Shown here one piece after another: positions 1 through 7,741 of a DNA stretch of 27,128 bases. This DNA is from Aurantibacter sp042094015 (GTDB lineage: Bacteria > Bacteroidota > Bacteroidia > Flavobacteriales > Flavobacteriaceae). The notes beneath the pieces were generated by a model. It did not search any database. It was not told the origin of the DNA and worked only from the letters and a program-made list of their open reading frames with translations. A program made the translations under genes and the position numbers. The stretch spans positions 1 to 27,128 of the forward strand of contig NZ_JBELDZ010000033.1 of NCBI RefSeq assembly GCF_042094015.1, given 5' to 3'. Every line of letters starts with the position of its first letter. Positions within the stretch are counted from its first letter, which is position 1.

Positions 1-323
1 TTATTGTTCTTTTTAGCGTATTCAAAGGCATTTTTTAAAGCAGGTACATCTTTTAGTGTGTTGTTTTTAACAGCTAAGTTAATTTTAACTAAATCCTGAT
101 ATACGATTCGTCCTGCACCTAAATTCATGTGTCCAACTTCACTATTTCCCATTTGTCCTTCAGGTAAACCTACATGAAGTCCATCGGTTCTAAGTAGAGC
201 GTTTGGATATTTTGTATATAACTCATCTATAAAAGCTGTGTTAGCATTATCTATTGCAGATACTTTTGGGTCAGGAGATTTTCCCCAACCATCAAGAATC
301 ATTAATATAATTTTTTTATTCAT
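1..323 (-). CDS. gpmI: 2,3-bisphosphoglycerate-independent phosphoglycerate mutase, N-terminal part (cut by window edge)
   Basis: This cytoplasmic glycolytic enzyme interconverts 3- and 2-phosphoglycerate using two metal ions and a phosphoserine intermediate. The reading frame starts at the ATG at 323 and runs open to base 1, giving 107 visible residues of a protein normally about 505-515 long. The N-terminus carries the family's metal-binding LMILDGWG (Asp11). The catalytic serine lies in GNSEVGHMNLGAGR at about residues 59-72 (Ser61, equivalent to Ser62 of characterised enzymes). The rest of the phosphatase domain and the transferase domain lie outside the window. The M48 protease gene lies 67 nt upstream on the same strand, so co-transcription is possible but not shown. 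The family assignment is firm because both motifs are near-perfect. Confidence 0.96.
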   Translation of the reverse strand, partial: MNKKIILMILDGWGKSPDPKVSAIDNANTAFIDELYTKYPNALLRTDGLHVGLPEGQMGNSEVGHMNLGAGRIVYQDLVKINLAVKNNTLKDVPALKNAFEYAKKNN

Positions 324-390
324 AGGTGAGATTTGAGTAGCAAAGGTGTTAAAAAGAGAGCTCTAGGTACTGATAGAGTTTCATTATAAA

Positions 391-1167
391 CTATTGTATT
401 TCTGCACGATTTCTGTATTTTTTTATTGAAGCGCGTATTTGTTCAATTCTATTATCTGGATCCGGATGCGTACTTTGAAACTCTGGTTGACGATTTGGTC
501 CTGCAGCAGCCTTTAGAATCTCCATAACACCAATCATTTCTTCTGGATTATAGCCTGCTTTTATCATGAAAAGAACACCTAAATCATCGCTTTCTAATTC
601 ATCTCCTCTTCCGTTTTTTAATAATTCTCCTTGACCGTATTGTTGAGCTACTTGTCCCATATCAATAGCAGAACTTCCCATTGCAATGGTTTTCCAAAAA
701 TTAGCGTTAGTAATACGCTCGTTAGAATGTTTACCAATTACATGCCCAATTTCATGTCCTAAAACACCTGCTAATTGGTCTTGATTTTTTAATTGTGAAA
801 ATAACGCGTAAGTTATAAATATTTGCCCACCAGGTAGCGCAAATGCATTAATTGTATTTGGGTCTGCTAATAAGTGAAACTCATATCTATAAGGTGTTTC
901 TTTAACAATACTATTATTAATTAATTTATTCCCAACTTGATCTACTAGCGCTTGAAAGTTTTCGTTTGGGTATAGGCCGCCATGTTGTTGTGCCATTCCC
1001 GGAGCACTTTGTAAACCTAAACTAATTTCTTCTTTTGGCGACAATGAAATTGCTTGTGTTCTTTTGGTATAAGGATTTATTTCTTCCTGACTGCATTTTC
1101 TAAAAAAAGCAAAGCCTATTACTGCTACAGCAATCAATATTCTTACTTTAAAATTCTTTCCTCTCAT
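391..1167 (-). CDS. M48 family zinc metalloprotease, membrane-anchored or exported
   Basis: A 258-residue peptidase of family M48, the group of the E. coli envelope quality-control proteases LoiP and BepA. It has a basic N-terminus and one hydrophobic segment at about residues 9-23. Cys25 follows it, but the preceding residues (FFRK) are not a good lipobox, so a membrane anchor is as likely as a lipoprotein. The zinc site is complete: HEIGH at 138-142 and the downstream glutamate in ELESDDLG (about Glu192). Near the end is STHPDPDNRIEQI (232-244), which is characteristic of this branch. LPGGQIFITYAL before the zinc site is also typical. It probably clips misfolded proteins in the periplasm or inner membrane; this is inferred from the family. 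It lies upstream of gpmI on the same strand. No TPR region like that of BepA is present. Confidence 0.93.
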   Translation of the reverse strand: MRGKNFKVRILIAVAVIGFAFFRKCSQEEINPYTKRTQAISLSPKEEISLGLQSAPGMAQQHGGLYPNENFQALVDQVGNKLINNSIVKETPYRYEFHLLADPNTINAFALPGGQIFITYALFSQLKNQDQLAGVLGHEIGHVIGKHSNERITNANFWKTIAMGSSAIDMGQVAQQYGQGELLKNGRGDELESDDLGVLFMIKAGYNPEEMIGVMEILKAAAGPNRQPEFQSTHPDPDNRIEQIRASIKKYRNRAEIQ

Positions 1168-1287
1168 AATTTTAATTAAAGCATAAAATTACAAAATATC
1201 AATTGTTTTTTTTAGTTTTTGAGTCTAAAACTGTTATGTATATTGTTTTTAGGATTTTTATAACAGCATTATTGTCTAAAACTTAAT

Positions 1288-1295
1288 TATTTTTG
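1288..1295 (+). promoter_or_regulatory. Possible -7 box (TAnnTTTG) for the acetyltransferase gene
   Basis: TATTTTTG matches the Bacteroidota -7 consensus TAnnTTTG exactly, and it ends 7 nt before the ATG at 1303. No TTG lies 19-21 bp upstream, so only half of the promoter is supported. If real, transcription would begin almost at the start codon, favouring either a leaderless transcript or use of the second ATG at 1312. Confidence 0.3.
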
Positions 1296-1302
1296 TTGAA
1301 AA

Positions 1303-1737
1303 ATGACACTTATGAATCTTGAATTTAGGTTTTTATCAATCGATTACATTGACACTATTGTTGATATGGTTTTTTTATTAGATAATGAAGATATTTCTAA
1401 ATCTGTATTGAAAACACGTTTTAAAGAAATGTTTACTCAGAATTATGAATGTATAGGGATTTATGCTAGTGATAAATTAATTGGAGTTTGCGGCCTTTGG
1501 TATATGACAAGACATTATTCTGGTAAAAGTGTAGAAATAGATCACGTTATTATAAACGAAGATTTGAGAGGAAAAGGTTTAGGTAAAAAACTCTTTATTT
1601 GGTTAGATAACTATTTGAAAACAAAACAAGTGGAGACTATAGAGTTAAACACTTATACTGGAAATACAGATTCGCATAAATTTTATTATAATGAAGGATT
1701 TAAAATTTTAGGATTTCATTTTTTAAAAACATTATAA
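1303..1737 (+). CDS. GNAT family N-acetyltransferase
   Basis: A 144-residue single-domain acetyltransferase of the GNAT superfamily that would transfer acetyl from acetyl-CoA to an amine. The acetyl-CoA pyrophosphate loop is visible as LRGKGLG at residues 88-94 (R/Q-x-x-G-x-G/A type), preceded by the beta-strand VEIDHVIINEDL. The C-terminal part contains NTDSHKFYYNEGFKILGF (about 121-138), the usual motif-B helix and strand. The length matches single-domain GNATs. The substrate cannot be deduced. A second in-frame ATG at 1312 (MNLEFRF) is an alternative start. The gene stands alone between the divergent M48 gene and the tRNA, which has its own promoter. Confidence 0.9.
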   Translation: MTLMNLEFRFLSIDYIDTIVDMVFLLDNEDISKSVLKTRFKEMFTQNYECIGIYASDKLIGVCGLWYMTRHYSGKSVEIDHVIINEDLRGKGLGKKLFIWLDNYLKTKQVETIELNTYTGNTDSHKFYYNEGFKILGFHFLKTL

Positions 1738-1742
1738 AATAG

Positions 1743-1772
1743 TTGTACATATTAAAATAGATGTTATATTTG
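1743..1772 (+). promoter_or_regulatory. Bacteroidota-type promoter of the tRNA-Gly gene
   Basis: TTG at 1743-1745 and TATATTTG at 1765-1772 (exact TAnnTTTG) are separated by 19 bp, the expected geometry for the primary sigma factor of this phylum. The -7 box ends 11 nt before the mature tRNA start at 1784. This is the clearest complete promoter in the window. It begins just after the stop codon of the upstream acetyltransferase gene. Confidence 0.7.
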
Positions 1773-1783
1773 CAATCGGAAAT

Positions 1784-1856
1784 GCGAGAGTAGCTCAGTT
1801 GGTAGAGCGTCAGCCTTCCAAGCTGAATGTCGCCAGTTCGAACCTGGTCTCTCGCT
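1784..1856 (+). tRNA. tRNA-Gly (anticodon UCC)
   Basis: A full cloverleaf can be folded by eye. The acceptor stem pairs GCGAGAG (1784-1790) with CTCTCGC (1849-1855). The D arm is AGCTCAGTTGGTAGAGC. The anticodon stem TCAGC/GCTGA encloses the loop CTTCCAA with anticodon TCC at 1817-1819, and the T loop is TTCGAAC. The anticodon reads GGA and probably other glycine codons. The discriminator base is T1856. CCA is not encoded, so it must be added after transcription, as is usual in this phylum. It is a lone tRNA gene with its own promoter and terminator. Confidence 0.97.
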
Positions 1857-1857
1857 C

Positions 1858-1889
1858 AAAGCTTCACTAGAAATAGTGAAGCTTTTTTT
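1858..1889 (+). terminator. Rho-independent terminator after tRNA-Gly
   Basis: A perfect 12-bp inverted repeat (1858-1869 with 1874-1885) encloses a GAAA tetraloop and runs into seven T residues at 1883-1889. It lies 1 nt beyond the tRNA discriminator base. It ends about 20 nt before the 3' end of the convergent peptidase E gene. Confidence 0.92.
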
Positions 1890-1911
1890 ATGCTCTAAAC
1901 TTTATTTCTAT

Positions 1912-2613
1912 TTAAAATTTAATTCTAGATTCTGTTTCAATTTCATAAGGCATTTTATCTTTTTCAAATATTCTAGCAGGTAATTTTCCTTTTAATATAA
2001 TAGAACTATCTTTAACTTCTAACCAGCTTCCTTCTCGTAAACCAATTACAGGTATTTTATTTTGTGTATGGAATTCTTGAATTCTAGTTTCGCGGGTTTC
2101 TCCCATATGCTCACTATTTGGATTTGGATCTAAATAATGTGGGTTTATGTTAAAATTAATCAACTTTAACGCCTCAAAACTTGGAGGATAAATAATAGGC
2201 ATATCGTTTGTTGTCTTTATGTTTTGACCACAAATATTACTTCCTGCGCTAGTACCTAAATATGGTGTTCCATTATTAATAGCTTTTTGTAAAGCTTCAA
2301 TACAGTTATTAGAATAAAGATTATTTAATAGTACAAAAGTATTTCCTCCGCCAGTAAAAATAGCTTCAGCATCTAAAATGGCTTCTGGTATATTTGTTTT
2401 AGTATGTAAGCCTTCGACCTTAATATTAATTGTATTAAAAGCTTCTTGAACTTTAGATGTATAATCATTGTGAGAGATTCCTCCAGGCCTTGCAAAAGGA
2501 ATAAAAAGTAATGTCTTTACATCTTTAAAAAACGAATTTAACTCAGGTAAAATATAATCTAAGTAGTTACCATTATATAGGGTAGAAGTACTTGCTATTA
2601 TTAATCTCTTCAT
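1912..2613 (-). CDS. pepE: Dipeptidase E (alpha-aspartyl dipeptidase, family S51)
   Basis: A cytoplasmic serine peptidase that cleaves dipeptides with N-terminal aspartate. From the ATG at 2613 it has 233 residues, close to the Salmonella and E. coli enzymes. The nucleophile is in YLGTSAGSN (Ser122), with the histidine in NINPHYLD (His159) and Glu194 in LREGSW. This is the same order and almost the same numbering as the known Ser-His-Glu triad. TGGGNTF and TTNDMPI are further PepE signatures. The frame extends upstream to an ATG at 2622 and a TTG at 2634, but MKRLIIASTSTLY from 2613 aligns with the family N-terminus. It is a single-gene unit, convergent with the tRNA and divergent from the operon at 2740. 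Confidence 0.95.
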   Translation of the reverse strand: MKRLIIASTSTLYNGNYLDYILPELNSFFKDVKTLLFIPFARPGGISHNDYTSKVQEAFNTINIKVEGLHTKTNIPEAILDAEAIFTGGGNTFVLLNNLYSNNCIEALQKAINNGTPYLGTSAGSNICGQNIKTTNDMPIIYPPSFEALKLINFNINPHYLDPNPNSEHMGETRETRIQEFHTQNKIPVIGLREGSWLEVKDSSIILKGKLPARIFEKDKMPYEIETESRIKF

Positions 2614-2739
2614 AGTATTCATGTTTTTATACAATTAACTAAATTCCTCACATTTAACAAAACATTATTAGGCTTAAATATTATCTTTTAGTGGTTTCAT
2701 TTTATATTTACTCTATAATTTTAGCTTAACATTACTATT

Positions 2740-3528
2740 ATGAGAATAAAACTTGTACTAATAATTTTTTCCATTTTAAGTTTAATGACATCACTAGCAG
2801 CACAGAATAGTGAACGTATTTTAATAAAGGGAAGAGTTAGTGTTGATATTCCAGAAATTGAAGGTGTTACAATATATAACGCCACAACAAAAAAAGGTGT
2901 AATTACAGATGCTAAAGGTGAATTTGAAATTGAAGTTACTGTAAACGATAGGTTAGATATATCAGCATTGTTATATCAAAATTTTTCTATTCAGATTTCT
3001 AAAGAAGATGTAAAGCAAAGAGAAATTATTATATATCTAATTGAGTCTATTAATACTTTAGATGAGGTTGTTATTTTGCGCTATGGCTTATCTGGTTTTC
3101 TTAATAAAGATCTTGAGCAACTTAGAGTTGTTAAACCAGTAACAATGTCTTCTAATTTAGATGATTATACAGATTTAGAAATGGCAGATGATCAATTTAG
3201 TAGTGTAGAAAATATAGCAACTAAACAAGGTGTTTATTACAATATGGTAGATGGTAGAGAATTAGTAAAGTTAATCTCTAAACTGTTTACTAAGAATAAA
3301 AAGAGTAACTCAAATATTCCAGAAGTAGCTATTACTTTAGAGGATAAATATAATAACAAGTTTTATACAGATAACTTTAAAATCCCACTTGATAAAATTC
3401 AAGCTTTTATTGTTTATGTAGAAGATAGCTCATTTAACAATTTGTTATTACTTCCAGAAAACGAAATGGAACTTATAGAATTATTAAACACAAAAAGTCA
3501 GCAATTTTTGACTAAAAAACAAAAGTAA
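2740..3528 (+). CDS. Secreted protein with carboxypeptidase-regulatory-like N-terminal domain
   Basis: A 262-residue protein with a signal peptide (about residues 1-21, ending SLAAQ). Residues 28-112 look like the beta-sandwich 'carboxypeptidase regulatory-like' domain, with the typical pattern of a GVTIYN strand, the turn GVITDAKGEFEIEV and a closing LDEVVI. The same pattern is found at the N-terminus of SusC-like TonB-dependent receptors. Here no plug or barrel follows; the remaining 150 residues are an acidic, helical-looking region I do not recognise. It is the first gene of an apparent operon and overlaps the next, related gene by one base (TAATG), suggesting translational coupling. A periplasmic or outer-membrane location is inferred. 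The function is unknown; it may act with the M1 peptidase at the end of the operon. Confidence 0.8.
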   Translation: MRIKLVLIIFSILSLMTSLAAQNSERILIKGRVSVDIPEIEGVTIYNATTKKGVITDAKGEFEIEVTVNDRLDISALLYQNFSIQISKEDVKQREIIIYLIESINTLDEVVILRYGLSGFLNKDLEQLRVVKPVTMSSNLDDYTDLEMADDQFSSVENIATKQGVYYNMVDGRELVKLISKLFTKNKKSNSNIPEVAITLEDKYNNKFYTDNFKIPLDKIQAFIVYVEDSSFNNLLLLPENEMELIELLNTKSQQFLTKKQK

Positions 3529-4313
3529 TGCTCCGAGTCTTCTTCTTTTTATTAATAACCATAACATTTGTTAAAGCTCAGACTATTGAGTTTACAGGAA
3601 ATGTAGAAGGCGAAGACGATTTAGATCAAATTCACGTAATCAATAAGACCACAAAAGCTTATGGTATTACAAATGTTGCGGGTGATTTTAAAATTTTAGC
3701 AAAACTGAACGATACTATCGTGTTTTCTTCAATACTATATCAAAAAAAAGAAATAGTAGTTAATCCAACGGATGTTAAAAATAAACACATAAGCATAAAA
3801 ATGTTTTCTTTTATTAATGAGTTAGATGAAGTTGTTATAGGAAGAATACTTACAGGAAATATGATGTCCGATATTAAAAATATGGGAAATAAAAAGCAAA
3901 TTACGTTTGCGGACGTTGGTATTCCTGGTTATACAGGGAAACCATTAACTCAAAGTGAACGTAGATTAAAAGAAGCATCTAGCCTTAATCCGACAGTTGG
4001 AGGCGGAATTGGTGGTGGCGGAGTTGGACTACAGCTTAACCCTTTAATAAATGCAATAACAGGAAGAACTAAAGAACTTAAAAATAGGGTAGATATAGAA
4101 AATAGACAAAACCTATTAGCAAAAGTAAAACTTAAATTTATAAATACTTTTTTTGAAGAATATCCTTTAATAGAAGCTAAACGAAATGAGTTTTTTTTGT
4201 TTTGTTCAGAACATCAAGAATTTATACAAAATTGCTCAGGTAGCGATTTAAAGACACTTCAGTTTTTAGCAAACCAACATAAAGTTTTTTTAGAACGTAT
4301 AAAACAACAGTAA
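3528..4313 (+). CDS. Secreted paralogue of the preceding carboxypeptidase-regulatory-like protein
   Basis: A 261-residue protein with a signal peptide (about residues 1-17, cut after VKA). Residues 20-105 match the upstream neighbour in pattern: VINKTTKAYGITNVAGDFKI, a SILYQK strand corresponding to ALLYQN, a VKNKHI segment corresponding to VKQREI, and NELDEVVI corresponding to NTLDEVVI. The C-terminal halves no longer resemble each other. This one has a glycine-rich stretch, GGGIGGGGVG at 158-167, then a charged helical tail. The start codon shares its A with the stop of the upstream gene. The pair is best explained by tandem duplication followed by divergence of the C-terminal part. The role is unknown and an envelope location is inferred. 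Confidence 0.8.
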   Translation: MLRVFFFLLITITFVKAQTIEFTGNVEGEDDLDQIHVINKTTKAYGITNVAGDFKILAKLNDTIVFSSILYQKKEIVVNPTDVKNKHISIKMFSFINELDEVVIGRILTGNMMSDIKNMGNKKQITFADVGIPGYTGKPLTQSERRLKEASSLNPTVGGGIGGGGVGLQLNPLINAITGRTKELKNRVDIENRQNLLAKVKLKFINTFFEEYPLIEAKRNEFFLFCSEHQEFIQNCSGSDLKTLQFLANQHKVFLERIKQQ

Positions 4314-4360
4314 TTAGTATTTTTGGAATGCTTTTTGAAAAATAGAATTTAAACAACACT

Positions 4361-4864
4361 ATGAAACTTTATCAAGTACTATTAGTATTAATTTCAATAT
4401 TATTTTTGTCGTTTACGTCATTTCATAAATATTATGTAAGTATTACAGAAATAGAATATGTTAAAGAAAAAGAGTCAGTACAAGTTATTACAAGAATTTT
4501 TATAGACGATTTTCAGCGTTTATTACAAGAACGTTATGGTGATAATCTAGAATTAGATAACAATCAAGACGAAGCTGTAATTGATCGTTACATTGAAAAG
4601 TATCTTAAATCTAGAATTAAGATTAATTTAAACCATGCAAAAAAAGACTTAGTTTTTATTGGAAAAGAATACGATAATGATATTGTGTATTGTTATTTTG
4701 AAATAGAAAACATAGAAGAGGTAAATTCATTTGAGATTGAAAATACAACTCTTTTTGATATTTTTCCTGAACAAAAAAATGTAGTTAGAACTAGCATAAA
4801 CAACAATAATAAAACCTTTGTTTTAATTCCCGAAAACGATAAAGGAATGTTAAACTTCAATTAA
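4361..4864 (+). CDS. DUF6702 family protein
   Basis: A 167-residue protein with a hydrophobic N-terminus (residues 4-20) that is probably a signal peptide. The segment HKYYVSITEIEYVKEKESVQ followed by ITRIFIDDFQ (about residues 22-52) is the signature I associate with DUF6702, a flavobacterial family of unknown function repeatedly found just upstream of secreted M1 peptidases. Here the M1 gene begins 63 nt downstream, and the carboxypeptidase-regulatory-like gene ends 47 nt upstream, all on the same strand. A role as a periplasmic partner of the M1 enzyme is plausible from gene order only. No catalytic residues are evident. Confidence 0.8.
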   Translation: MKLYQVLLVLISILFLSFTSFHKYYVSITEIEYVKEKESVQVITRIFIDDFQRLLQERYGDNLELDNNQDEAVIDRYIEKYLKSRIKINLNHAKKDLVFIGKEYDNDIVYCYFEIENIEEVNSFEIENTTLFDIFPEQKNVVRTSINNNNKTFVLIPENDKGMLNFN

Positions 4865-4927
4865 AGTCTTAACTATTTCTTAAAATGCATTAAATTCACA
4901 CATTAATAAAGTAACTAAACCTGTATA

Positions 4928-7219
4928 ATGAAAACACTTAAGTATTTATTACTTTCAGCTTTTTTTGTAACATTCAGTGCATTTGCACAAGAAACAGAAA
5001 AAGAGACTGAAAAACCACAAGGTCATACTAATAACAACAAATTCAAGCAGTTGTATGACGAATTTTCAACGCCTAATGTTTACAGAGCTGCTTCTGGAGC
5101 TCCAGGACATGAGTATTATCAGCAACAAGCAGATTATAAAATGGACATTGTTTTAGACGATGTTAATTCAAAACTTTTTGGTGAAGAAACTATTACGTAT
5201 ACTAACAACTCTCCAGATGTATTAAAATATTTATGGGTACAGTTAGATCAAAACGTAAGAGCAAAAGATTCTAAATCGCCATTAATTAATGGTGGAGGAT
5301 TTAATAAAATGGGACAAACTTCTTCATTTGTAAACAGTCATTTAGCTGATGGTTTTGAAGGTGGTTTTAATATTGAGTTTGTAAAAGATGTAAATGGAAA
5401 ACCATTACCTCATATGATTAATCGCACAATGATGCGTGTAGAGTTGCCAAAGCCTATGGCTTCTGGAGATAAATTCTCTTTTTCAATCAAATGGAATTAC
5501 CAAATTAACGATTACATTAAACATGGCGGACGTTCTGGTTACGAAAACTTTCCAGAAGAGGATAATAAGTTATATGTTATAGCACAATTCTATCCAAGAA
5601 TGGCTGTGTATAGCGATATTGAAGGTTGGCAAAATTCTCAATTCTGGGGAAGAGATGAATTTGCTTTACCATTTGGAGATTTTGATGTAAATATTACAAC
5701 ACCAGTAGATCATGTTTTAGACGGAACAGGAGTTTTAACTAACCGTAAAGAAGTGTTTACTAAAGATATGATGAAACGTTACGAAAAGGCAAAAAAATCT
5801 TTTGATGAGCCTGTAGTAATTGTATCTCAAAAAGAAGCTGAAAAAGCTGAAAAATCTAAAGCTACTAAAACAAAAACTTGGAAGTTATCTGCAAAGAATG
5901 TTCGTGATTTTGGTTTTGCATCTTCTCGTAAATTTATTTACGATATGATGGCTGTTAAAGTTGGTGGAAAAGATATTATGGCGGTTTCTTTATATCCTAA
6001 AGAGGGAAATCCATTATGGGAAGCTTGGTCTACAAAAGCAGTAGCAAGTACTTTAAAGTCTTATTCACGTATGACATTTGATTATCCTTACCATAAAGCA
6101 ATTTCTGTACACGCAAGACAACAAGGAATGGAATATCCAATGATTTGTTGGAACTATGGTCGTCCAGAAAAAGATGGAACGTATTCAGATAGAGTAAAGT
6201 ACGGAATGATTTCTGTAATTATACATGAAGTTGGACATAACTTTTTCCCAATGATTGTAAATAGCGATGAACGTCAATGGACTTGGATGGACGAAGGTTT
6301 AAACACTTTTGTACAGTATGTTGCAGAGCAAGATTTTGGTGAGTGGTATCCAAAAGCATTATCTGCTAAGGATAAAAAATATCCATCTCGTCGTGGTCCT
6401 GCAGCTAAAATTGTAAGATATATGGGTGGAGATCAAGATTATATTGCACCAATTATGACTAAAGGTTTAAATACGTATCAATTTGGTAACAATGCTTACG
6501 GTAAACCAGCAACTGCATTAAATATTTTAAGAGAAACAGTAATGGGGCGCGAATTGTTCGATTATTCTTTTAGAGAATATGCGCAGCGTTGGATGTTTAA
6601 GCATCCTACACCAGAAGATTTCTTTAGAACTATGGAAGATGCTTCTGCATTCGATTTAGACTGGTACTGGAGAGGTTGGTTCTATACTACAGATTATACA
6701 GATATTGGAATTAAAGAAGTCGTGTCTTATAAAGTTGGAGAAACATCTCAAGCTTTGAAAGAAGAAACAGCTAAGCGTTATAATATGGAAGTAAAAGACT
6801 TACCATCACTTATTGTAATGGAAGAAAACACAGACAATTCAGATAGCAAAAGTCTTTTAGAGTCTTCAAAGTCTTTAAAAGAATATGTAATGGATAATTT
6901 TACACCAGAACAACGCAAAGCCTTAAAAAGACCTAAGTATTTCTATAACGTAACATTTAACAAGCCAGGAGGATTAGTGATGCCACTTATTGTAAAATAT
7001 ACTTATGATGATGGTACGTCTAAAACAGAAACTTATCCTGCGCAAATATGGAGACTTAACGATAAAGAAGCTAAAAAAGCAATAGCTTCAGAAAAGAAAA
7101 TTGTTAGTATTCAGGTAGATCCAGATTTAGAAACTGCAGATGTAGATACTACAAATAACACTTGGCCTAAAGTTGAAACTACAAGTGAATTTGATAAAAT
7201 GAAGAATAAAAAGAAATAA
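4928..7219 (+). CDS. Secreted M1 family zinc metallopeptidase
   Basis: A 763-residue protein with a signal peptide (about 1-20, FSAFAQ). The N-terminal beta-rich domain (about 60-270) is followed by the gluzincin catalytic domain. The zinc site is complete: HEVGH at 433-437 (ligands His433 and His437, general base Glu434) and Glu456 in WMDEGLN, with the expected spacing. The substrate-recognition loop reads QGMEYP (399-404) rather than the GAMEN of classical aminopeptidases. A lysine-rich insertion (about 285-318) precedes the catalytic part, and the C-terminus is lysine-rich. It probably trims peptides in the periplasm or at the cell surface. No T9SS sorting domain is seen. It is the last gene of the 2740-7219 operon and is followed by a strong terminator. 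Confidence 0.93.
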   Translation: MKTLKYLLLSAFFVTFSAFAQETEKETEKPQGHTNNNKFKQLYDEFSTPNVYRAASGAPGHEYYQQQADYKMDIVLDDVNSKLFGEETITYTNNSPDVLKYLWVQLDQNVRAKDSKSPLINGGGFNKMGQTSSFVNSHLADGFEGGFNIEFVKDVNGKPLPHMINRTMMRVELPKPMASGDKFSFSIKWNYQINDYIKHGGRSGYENFPEEDNKLYVIAQFYPRMAVYSDIEGWQNSQFWGRDEFALPFGDFDVNITTPVDHVLDGTGVLTNRKEVFTKDMMKRYEKAKKSFDEPVVIVSQKEAEKAEKSKATKTKTWKLSAKNVRDFGFASSRKFIYDMMAVKVGGKDIMAVSLYPKEGNPLWEAWSTKAVASTLKSYSRMTFDYPYHKAISVHARQQGMEYPMICWNYGRPEKDGTYSDRVKYGMISVIIHEVGHNFFPMIVNSDERQWTWMDEGLNTFVQYVAEQDFGEWYPKALSAKDKKYPSRRGPAAKIVRYMGGDQDYIAPIMTKGLNTYQFGNNAYGKPATALNILRETVMGRELFDYSFREYAQRWMFKHPTPEDFFRTMEDASAFDLDWYWRGWFYTTDYTDIGIKEVVSYKVGETSQALKEETAKRYNMEVKDLPSLIVMEENTDNSDSKSLLESSKSLKEYVMDNFTPEQRKALKRPKYFYNVTFNKPGGLVMPLIVKYTYDDGTSKTETYPAQIWRLNDKEAKKAIASEKKIVSIQVDPDLETADVDTTNNTWPKVETTSEFDKMKNKKK

Positions 7220-7240
7220 GCATCTTTTTTAAATAATATA

Positions 7241-7272
7241 AAAAGGCTTCCAAACTGGAAGCCTTTTTTTTT
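7241..7272. terminator. Bidirectional terminator between the M1 peptidase and DoxX genes
   Basis: GGCTTCCA (7245-7252) pairs with TGGAAGCC (7256-7263) around a 3-nt loop, extended by an A-run upstream and nine T residues downstream (7264-7272). The A-run at 7241-7244 supplies a U-run for the minus strand, so it can serve both convergent genes. Confidence 0.88.
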
Positions 7273-7292
7273 GTTATAACATTCTTAAACTC

Positions 7293-7664
7293 TTAATTCA
7301 GTAATGCTTTGTATTTGTCTTTATAACCATATAAAATAACCACATTTAAAATTAGTAAGACTAAAGCGCCACCAATTCCTCCTGGATCTAATACTGCGTG
7401 AAATAGCACCGCATTAACAGAAATACTCATTAAAATTAGAGACATTAATGCTCCAAACTTATTAAAAACTAAAGCTATTCCTGCTGCAATTTCTACTAGA
7501 GCTACTAAAACCATAGTTTTAGAGTTCATTAATGCGCCAAAGTATGCACCTGCATCTGCAGACATTTCTGGCAATGGCATAAAGTTAAAAAACTTGTTAA
7601 ACCCAAAGAGTAAAACAAAAACACCTAATAAGATTCTTAATACCATAAAGACTTTTGAATTCAT
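7293..7664 (-). CDS. DoxX family small membrane protein
   Basis: A 123-residue inner-membrane protein with four hydrophobic segments (about residues 5-28, 46-66, 70-90 and 95-113). Segments such as LRILLGVFVLLFGFNKF, with LVEIAAGIALVFNKFGAL further on, are typical of DoxX/DoxD-like proteins. The length is normal for single-domain flavobacterial members. Family members are linked in various organisms to respiratory or redox functions, but the substrate of this one cannot be inferred. It appears monocistronic, sharing a terminator with the M1 gene. The macroglobulin gene ends 77 nt upstream of it on the same strand. Confidence 0.85.
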   Translation of the reverse strand: MNSKVFMVLRILLGVFVLLFGFNKFFNFMPLPEMSADAGAYFGALMNSKTMVLVALVEIAAGIALVFNKFGALMSLILMSISVNAVLFHAVLDPGGIGGALVLLILNVVILYGYKDKYKALLN

Positions 7665-7741
7665 AATGTTTTGATTTTTAGTTAGTAAATTAATTTACCT
7701 AAAGTTAATCAATTAAAAAATAACATAGAATAAGCCTTAAT

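Noticed and set aside
2740..4313. The two regulatory-domain genes as remnants of a broken SusC-like receptor
   Set aside because: Both have complete signal peptides, intact frames and coupled starts, and there is no trace of plug or barrel sequence nearby. They read as whole genes rather than fragments.
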